DNA of 60,894 bases from Opitutaceae bacterium (GTDB lineage Bacteria; Verrucomicrobiota; Verrucomicrobiia; Opitutales; Opitutaceae): NCBI GenBank assembly GCA_016794625.1, contig JAEUGY010000067.1:1-60894 (forward strand), read 5' to 3'. Shown piece by piece: positions 27,501-36,500 of the stretch (positions are counted from its first letter, which is position 1; every line of letters starts with the position of its first letter). Position numbers and translations under genes: made by a program. The notes under the pieces were generated by a model that made no database searches, was not told the origin of the DNA, and saw only the letters and a program-made list of their open reading frames with translations.

Positions 27501-30500
27501 ACAGCCGAACCTGCGTGCCATCGGACACCGAAATTCGGGCACGCGACTGCGCCTCGGCCTGCACCGCGACTCCCTGCAAATCAAGCAACCCGGCTGATTG
27601 CACCTCGCCGGCGATCCGCACCGCCGCCAGGGACATGCCGCCCGCGACCGTGGCACCGGGTTCGACGTGGGTGCCACTCCCGATGACGAGTGAACCGCGG
27701 GCCATGGTCGCTCCGGTGCTCACCACCGCGCCGGGTGCGAGCGTGACGGCTCCCGTCTGGGTCGTGAGTGAAATCACGCGCCCCGTGGCCTGTCCCGTAC
27801 TCCGCAGTCCCGCCTCACCGCTCGCGGCATCCGCAACCTTGCTCCCGCCGCCGCCCGCCTGTTGCCGGTTTACGGTGATGTCGCCCACCGACCCCAGCAC
27901 GATTGCTCCGGTCGATTCCAGGTGGAGGCTGTCGCCAGCCGCGGCTTCGAGTCGTGGCACATCGAGATCAAGCGCCTGGCTGGCATGACCAATTGCGCCC
28001 CGCGTTGCCTCGATCCGAGCGCGCGTCGAAACCAGGTTCAGCCGGTCTCCATTGTTGTCCGTGACCGCCTCGCCCGCCCGCACCAGAATTCCCCCTTTGC
28101 CCGCATTCAGTTCACCCAAGGCAACAGTCTGAGCGCTCTCGTACCGCAGGTCGCCCCCGTTGGTGGACGATTTTGCACTGGGAGCCATGAGAATGGATCC
28201 CTGGGTGGAGGTGACGTCCAGGGTTCCGCCCGCCTGAAGGTTCGCGTTTTGCGCAACCTCCCCGCTCGAAAGCATCGACAGATCGCTTCCGGCTGTGACC
28301 GGAGCGTTCAACGTGAGCCCGCCGGCGCTTGACGCGATCAAGACGCTGCTTCCCGCCTGCACCGGTTGGTCGATCGTAAGGGCGCCCGCTTTCCCTACGC
28401 CCGTGGTGAGGCGGAGATCCTGCGCGACATTGAGTCCGGAGAGTTGCGAGTCCGTGAACGTGATCGTTTCTCGTCCGGCGATGGCTCGGCTCCAGGTTTG
28501 CGCTGGTACATTCGTGATGCGAACGCCATCCTGCTCCGTGAGGTAAAGTGAAGCTCCGGATTTGGCGGCAAGGGTCTCGGCCGCGACAGCGAATGCATTA
28601 CTGCCCGAACCGATCGATCCACCGGCCTCCAGTCGCACGGCGGAGGACACAATCGAGGGCACGCCTGAACCGTTAGTACCGTCTGAGATGTTCCCCTTGG
28701 CCAGCACGCTCACCGATGTTCCCTGAACCCGGCCGAGGGTCAGGTCCGAGCCCGCGGCGAGGCGAACGCTCGAGGCGGAGAGCAAGGTGCCAGGATCGGC
28801 GAGAATGGAGCCGGTGGTCGATTCGACATCGAGGGTGGTTACCGCGGTCACATCAGCGCTCGCGCGGATGGCACGCCCGGCGAGCAACACCACGGTTTGG
28901 CCGGAGGAAAGAGCGGGCGTCAGAGTCAGGTCACCCTCCCCGGCAATCAGTGTCAGGCTCCCGCGTGCTTCGAGCACGCCGTTGGCCGCTCCTGCCACGG
29001 AGAGCCCCGCCCCGGTCGTGATCTGCAGATCCCCGGGCGTGGGGTGGGGTGAAAGCGCGGCGTCCTCCAACGCCATCCGCGTGCCGTCCTCGCCGAGGCG
29101 TTGTGTCACCATCGCATCGGTCGGTCCGACGATCAGGGAAGAGACCTCGGCGACAAAGAGTCCTCCTCCACTGGACATCGACAGTCGGTCCAGATCGGTT
29201 TCGAGGGCATTGGCAGCCGAGCCGATCGAGCCGGTTCCGGATTGGACCCGGGCCGCACCCGCTCGCAGGTTCATCGCACCGTCATTGCCATCGAGGATGG
29301 CTCCGCCCGCGAGCAGCGAGATCGCGCCTCCGCCGGCGTCAATTTCGCCGGCGATCAAATCCGACGTGGCGGCGTAACGGATCGTGCCGCCCGCAGCGCG
29401 GGACATGGCGTCAGCCGCAAAGGTGATCGAGCCGGCGAAGGCCTCCACATCGAGCGTGCCCTGCGCATCCACCACGCCCACCTCGATCCGGTTCGCCTGC
29501 ACCACCCGGCCTGCCCGCACCGTGGCATGCCGCCCGGTCGAAACGGGCTCGTCGATCGCCAGCTCCCCACCGTCCGCCTCCAATCGCAAGTCTCCGCCCA
29601 CCTTCAGTCCAGCCAGGCCGTCGACGCGGCCGATCGAAAAGGTGCCGCTGTTTCGGAAAACCAGGGTGCCGCCGAGCGCTGCGGCAATGGTCGTCACTTC
29701 ATTCGCCGGGTTCGCGACGCGAAATCCACCGGCGCCGGACGCTCCGAATCGGACGGACGGGGCGATGAGGGGACCGGTCAGGGTCACGAGAGCGTCGGTC
29801 GTATTCTCGAGGGCGACCGTCGCCCCTTCGCCCATGATCTTTCCGGTGATGTCACCCCCACCGCTCGTGAACGTGAAGGTGTCAGTGGCCGTGCCACCCG
29901 TCTTCACCGTGGCGAACTGGGCAAACGTCGTCCCCTGGACCGTGCCGCGATTCACGCCGTCGATCGTCCAGCTCTCCGCCGCCGGGGTGCCCTGGAGCGT
30001 ATTCGCTCCTCCCCCGCCATCGATCGCCTCAAAACCGACCAGGGCCAGGTCATCGACACTCAGCCGTTGCGGTCCCGCCAGCGTGACGACGTCGTCCTTG
30101 GGCAGCAGCTCGATCCGATCCACGCCGGCGCTGCCGTCAATGGTCTGAAACGAGGTGAGCGTCAGTTCGGAGGTGAGGAAGGATCGTTCGCCCAGAACGC
30201 GTACCTCGTCGTCCCCACCCGTGAGCCGGGCGGTGTTCGCGCCGCCGGCGGCGTCAATGGACTCGAGGTGCGTGAAGGCCACCGCCGAGGCTGTGGCCGC
30301 CTTGACGCCGGTGACCAACACGGTGTCTGGTCCGGAGGTCAGGGTCAGGATGTCGCGCCCCCCGAGCGCGTCGACTGCATCCACCCGCGAAAGCGTCAGA
30401 CCCCAGGTGGAGAGTTTTCGTGTATCCAGCGCGGTCACGGTGTCGTCATTGCCGGTGAGATCGAGCCGGTTGAAGCCGGCGCCCGCATCGACCGTCTCGA

Positions 30501-33500
30501 CGTCTCGGAACAGGAGGGATTGGGCGGAAAATGAATGGAGGCCGCGAATCGCCAGCTGATCATCGCCGCGCGTCAGGAGCACGGCATCCGCACCGGCGCC
30601 GCCCTCGACGAGATCGAAAGCAGTGAAGGTCAGTCCGGCGGTGGTGAGGGCCCGCGGACCGTCGACGGTCACCGTGTCGTCCCCGGCGGTCAAAATCAGG
30701 CTGTTGGTCCCTTCCGCTCCGTCGACCGATTCGATGGCCGTAAGCTGCAATCCGGGCAGGTCGAGCCTGCGCTCGCCAGCGATCACCACCCGATCCGGAC
30801 CGGAGGTAAGTGTGACCCGATCCTGGCCGTCTCCGCCGTCCAGTCGGGAGATGGCGGTGAAGGCCAGGCCCAGGGTGGAAAACGACGCCTCGCCGGTGAT
30901 CTGCACCGCGTCGTCTCCGGCGGTCAGGTGGACGCGGTCGTTGCCGCCGCCGCCCGCCACGGTCTCGAGATCCAGAACGGTCAGGCCCGCCAGGGTCAGT
31001 TGGTTGGGCCCGGTGAGGGTAACTTCGTCGTCTGTGGGGGTGAGGGTGAGCTGATCCTGACCGCCGCCGGCGTGGACGGTTTCGATTGCCTGGAACGTGA
31101 GCGCGCGCGTGGCGAACGTGCCGCCGCCCTGGTACGCGATGGTATCCGCTTCGTTGGTCAAGTGGGCGATGTCGTGACCCGAACCACCATCGACGGTTTC
31201 GAGTCGGGTAAAGCTGATCTCCTGGGTCAGGAGCTCGCCTTCGCCTCGAACCGTGAGGGTGTCGTCCCCTGCCGTCAGCAGAAGCTGATCGCGGCCCGCA
31301 CCGGCGTCGACGCTTTCGATGTCCGAAAAGGCGATCTGATACGCAGAGAAGCGCTTCGCTCCGGCCAAGGTCAGGGTTTCGTCCCGATCCGTCAGGCGGA
31401 CGGTGTCGCGTCCGCCCCCACCCGCCACGGCGTCAAAGGCACCGAACGAGACGTCTCCGGCCTTGAACGACCGGTTGTCCGCCACGGTCAGCACATCGTC
31501 ACCGTCAGGCAGCTCCAGACTGTTCCGTCCCCCGGCGCCATCCACCAGCTCGACCCCGATCAACTCAAGGTCGGACGTGGCAATCCGTTGAGTTCCGAGC
31601 AGGCGCACGGCGTCGTCACCGGCGGTCAGGATTGCCCGATCCACGCCGCCGGCACCGGCATCGACGACTTCGAACTGCGTGAAACGCACGTCGGCGGTGC
31701 GGAGTGCCTTTGAACCTTCGATCACCACCTCGTCCGCTGCGGCCGAAAGGAGGAGGGTGTCTTTGCCGCCGCCGCCATCCACGCGACCGAAACCGGAGAA
31801 GGCGAGGCCGGAGGTGTTGAAGGCGCGGGATCCGGCGAGGGTCACCTGGTCGTCGGAGGCTCCGAGATTCACGGCGTCCGAACCACCGCCCCCGGCCACG
31901 GCCTCAAGGTGGGTAAAGACAAACGCACCCGCCGCCAGCGAACCGGGGCCCTTGATCTCGAGCGTGTCGTCACTCGGCGGGAGGGTCAGCGTATCGTACC
32001 CGCCGCCGGCATCCACCTGCTGGAACTGGCGGAACGTGAGCCCAAGGCTGACCAGGGTATCGGCGCCCGCCATGACCAGGCTGTCCGCGCCGGAGGTGAA
32101 CTGGACTTCGTCGCCGCCTCCGCCGCCCGTCACGGCAGTGAACTCGGAAAATGCAATTCCGGAGGTGAGGAAGCTGCCGGCCGCGGTCACCAGCACGAGA
32201 TCGGAACCCGCACCCAGGCGGGCCTCGTTCTCCCCCGCCCCGCCGGCGACCTGATCGACGCCGTCAATCAGCATGCCGTAGGTGAGAAGTTGCGACAGTC
32301 CGGTGACCTCCACCTGGTCGGAAGCAGCGGTGAGGTTCACCGTGTCCGTGCCGCCCCCGGCTTGAACCGTCTCGATCTCGGTGAACGCGATGTCCGACGT
32401 CGTCATCGCATTCTGACCGTCCACCCGGAGCGTGTCCGCCCCTTCGGTCAATGTGACGGTGTCGGCCCCGGCGCCTCCGGCCACCGAGGAAAACTGCTGG
32501 AAGGCGATGTTCGCCGCGGTGAAAGCGGTCTTGCCGGTCACGCGCACCCCATCGGATCCGGATGTCAGGACCACGCGGTCGTCACCGCCTCCGCCCGCGA
32601 TGGTTTCGACACTGGAGAAGTCGATATTGGCAATGCGGGTCACCAGCGCGGCTCCGAGCGTGACGGTGTCCGGACCCGGCGTCAGCGTGAGCGTGTCGGC
32701 CCCGCCCGCGGCATCCACCGCCTCGATCTCGGTGAACAGAATGGCTGCCGCATTCACCGCACCCGGACCCGCGAGCAGGATTGCATCCGCGCCCGCCGGC
32801 AGGATGATCGAGTCATAACCGGCGCCGCCCGCCACTCCATCGATTCCCGAAAAATTGATCGCGAGGGCGTTCAGGGAATTCGGGCCCGTCACCGCCAGCT
32901 GATCCCCGAACGAGGTCAGCGTCAACGCGTCGAAGCCCACGCCGGCGTTCACACTTTCCACATTGGAGAAGGTTACGCCGGCGCTGGCAAAGGAGCCGGC
33001 GGCGAGTCCCTGCACCTGATCGTTGCCGGACGAAAGGGTGACGAGATCGAGGCCTGGCCCCGCATCGATTCCGCTGAAGGCGGTGAACTCGATGCCCGCC
33101 ACACCGAAGGCGTTTGTCCCGATCAGTCCAATCTGATCATTGCCCGCGCCAAGCAGCACGGTGTCACCTCCGCCGTTGCCGGCCACCCGTTCAATGTTGT
33201 TCAGCGTGAGATCAAAGACGCCGATGGAACGTGTGCCCAGGACCGTGACCGCGTTGCTCCCGGGCGATAGTATGACCTGATCGTCCCCACCGAGCGCGTC
33301 CACGGTCTCAAACTGGGAAAAGCTCAGTCCGGAAACCGCCAGGAGCTTGGGTGCGGAAACGGTCAAGGTGTCCGCGAGAGGCGAAAGCGTAATGAGATCC
33401 GTGCCCGCGCCGCCGATCAGCGCGGAGAATTTGGTGAACCCAACCCCGGCGTGTTGGAAGGCGCCGATGCCGGTCACGGAAATCGTATCCGCTTTGTCCG

Positions 33501-36500
33501 TCAGTGTGAGTGAGTCACTGCCGCCATTGCCTTCCACGGCATCGATTCCGCCAAAGAGAATATCGCCTGCGCGCAGACGATTTCCGTCCTGCACGGACAC
33601 GGCATCATCCGCGGTCGTCAGAACCAGGGTGTCTGCCCCTCCGCCCGTCTCCACCCCCTCGATGGCGGTGAACGGCACGCCCACCAGGGTGGCGGACTGT
33701 TTGCCGGTCAGGGTCACGGTTTCAGGCGCGGCCGAGAGGAACACCGTGTCCTTGCCATCGCCACCGGAGAAGCCGGCGAAATGGAGGAAACGCAGGCCAT
33801 TGCTGTTCACCTCGGTCCCGCTGACCATGAGAATGGTGTCGTCACCCGCTGAAAGGGTCGCGGAATCACCGCCGCCGTTGCCCCAGAGGACTTCGATCTG
33901 GCTGAAACTGATGCCCGCGGCATCGGCCGCACCGGTGCCCGTCACGGTGACGGTGTCAGCGCCGGACGTGAGCTTGATCTCGTCGAGGCCCCCGCCCGCA
34001 TCGAGGGCATCGACTTCGGTGAAGGAGATCCCGGCGAACGTGAGCGCATTCGCACCGGTCACGGATACCACTTCACCCGAGGCTCCGAGGAGCAGGGAGT
34101 CCTTGCCGCCCTTGCCTGCGACCGCTTCGACCCCGGTGAGCGCCAGACCCGCGGTGGTCACGGCGTTCGCCCCATCGATCACCACGGTGTCGGCGCCGTT
34201 CGTGAGTTTGATCGTATCGAGGCCGGCGTTGGCGTTGAGCGATTCGATCTGGCTGAACGCGATGCCGCGGGTCGTGAAGGCTCCGGAGGCATCGATCTGG
34301 ACGTCATCATCCAGGGTCGTCAGCACCACGAGATCGCCGCCCGCACCGCCGGCCACCTCGGAAAAGGTTTCAAACGTCACGGCTGCGACGGTCAGCACGC
34401 CGGTCGGCGCGAGGGCCACCTGATCGGATCCAGTGGTCAGCGTGAGCTTGTCCTTGCCGCCACCGCCCTTCACGGACTCGAACTGGGTGAAGGCGATGCC
34501 GGAAGTGGTGACCGCTCCGGGTCCGTCAAACTGGACCGCATCATCGCCGGTGGTCAGTTCGAGGACGTCGCTGCCGCCAAGTGCATCCACCGCAATCAAG
34601 CCCTTGTACGTCAGTGTTCCCAGCTTGCCTTTGCCGGTGCCGATCAGGGTGAACGTCTCCGCATTGTCCGTCAGCGCGAGAATGGGGGTGTCGATGGATT
34701 CGAATCCGGTGAAGGCAATGCCACCGAGCGCCGCACTGCCGCCGGAAAAGGCCGCGCCGGTGTCGTTGGTCAATGTATCCTCGCCCAATCCGCCATCGAC
34801 GCTTTCGATTTCCGTGAACGCGATGCCGTTGGCCGTCCCCGCCAGGCTGGCCGTCACCGCGAACTCATCATCGGTCGCCGGCAGCGTGACGTGATCGAGC
34901 CCCCCGGCCGCCGCGACGATGGCGTCGAGGCCGGTGTAGGCGACTCCGAGGACCGTGGCGCTCTGGGAGCCGTTCACGGTGATGGTCGTATTCGCCGGTG
35001 TCAGCGTCAGGGTGTCCGTGCCCGACCCCGCCGCCACCGTCGCCACATTCGCAAAGCCCACGCCACCGACGCTGAACTGCAGGGTTCCAGACGCCGTGAT
35101 TTCGTCCTTGCCGGAGGTGAGGGTGAGAGAGTCGGCTCCGCCACCACCGTCGACCGACTCCACCTGACTGAAGGTAATCCCCGCGGCCGTGACCGCCCCG
35201 CCCGCCCCGTAGACCAGTGCTTCCGCTCCGGCGGTCAGCACCACGGCATCCGCGCCGTCCGCGGTATCCACGGTCGAGAGTCCCAGATAGTCGACCCCTC
35301 CGGTTGAGCCCTTGCCGCTCCCGGTGACGGCGAAGGTGTCGTCTCCCGTGGTCAGTTTGAGCGCCGGAGTGCTGATCTTGTCGAAACTCGTGTACGTCAC
35401 ATCGCCCAGGGTCGCTCCCAGCGTGAGTACCGCTCCGGTGGCGTTGGTAAGCGTGTCCGTGCCGAGTCCGCCGTCAATCGACTCGATGTTGCTGAACGAG
35501 ATGCCAAGCCCTGTTCCCTTGCCGGCGGCGGTGACGGTGAAACTGTCGTCGCCTCCGGTCAGCGTAACGGCGTCGACGCCTCCCTGCGCATCAATGCTGG
35601 TCACACCCGTGTAACTGACGCCTCCGATCGTCGCTTCACCCGCCGCGGTTACGGCGATCGTCTCATCGGCGGCGCTCAGTTTGAGCGACGGCGTGCTGAA
35701 CTTCTCGAACTGGGTGTAGGCGATGCCCGCCACCGCACCGGAGCCCACCGTAAACGCAGTGCCGCTCGAGTTGGTCAGCGTATCGCTTCCCGCCATACCG
35801 TCCACGGCTTCGATGCCGGTGAAGGACAGTCCACTGGCGGAACCGGCATTGGTTCCGGTCACCACAAAGCTGTCGTCGCCTCCGGTCAGCGAAACCGTAT
35901 CTGACGTCCCTCCGCCCGCGTCGATGGTTTCAACCTGCGAGAAGGCGATCCCCAGCACGGAGACAGCCCCGGAGCCCGTCACCACGATACTGCTGTTCGA
36001 GTTGGGCAGTTCGACCACGTCCGTGCCGCCGCCGGCCGCCACCTCCTCGATCGAGGTGAAGTCGAGAGCGCCGAGACTGAAGGCGCCCGTGCCGGTGGCT
36101 TCGAGGATCTGTGCGCCGGAGCCCCCAACCGTCACCGTGTCGGTGCCGCCTCCGCCATCGAAGGTTGCGGTGCCAACGGAGAGCGTGTTCAGCACGATGG
36201 AGTCCCCGTTCGCGCCACCGGTGGCGCTCAGATCGTCGGGCGCGGTGATGCTCCCGCTCAGGGTGAGCACTCCGGCGGCGGCCGAGCCGAAGGTGATGCT
36301 GACAGCGTTGTCGACGTCGATGTCTCCGGTGATCGTGGCGTCGGTGGCGGCGACGATCGAGGCTCCGGAGGCGGTCGCCGTGAGATCTCCCGTCACCGTA
36401 ACCGTGCTTCCATTAAGTGCGACCGATCCCGCGGTCAGGCCGGAGGCGCCGACGGTCAGGGGTTGCGCAGCCGTGCCGGCCGCGTCACGTGAGACCACGT

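Noticed and set aside
29857-36072. Regular 117-bp repetition as a CRISPR or satellite array
   Set aside because: The period keeps a single reading frame and encodes a conserved 39-residue pattern; there are no identical repeats with unique spacers.
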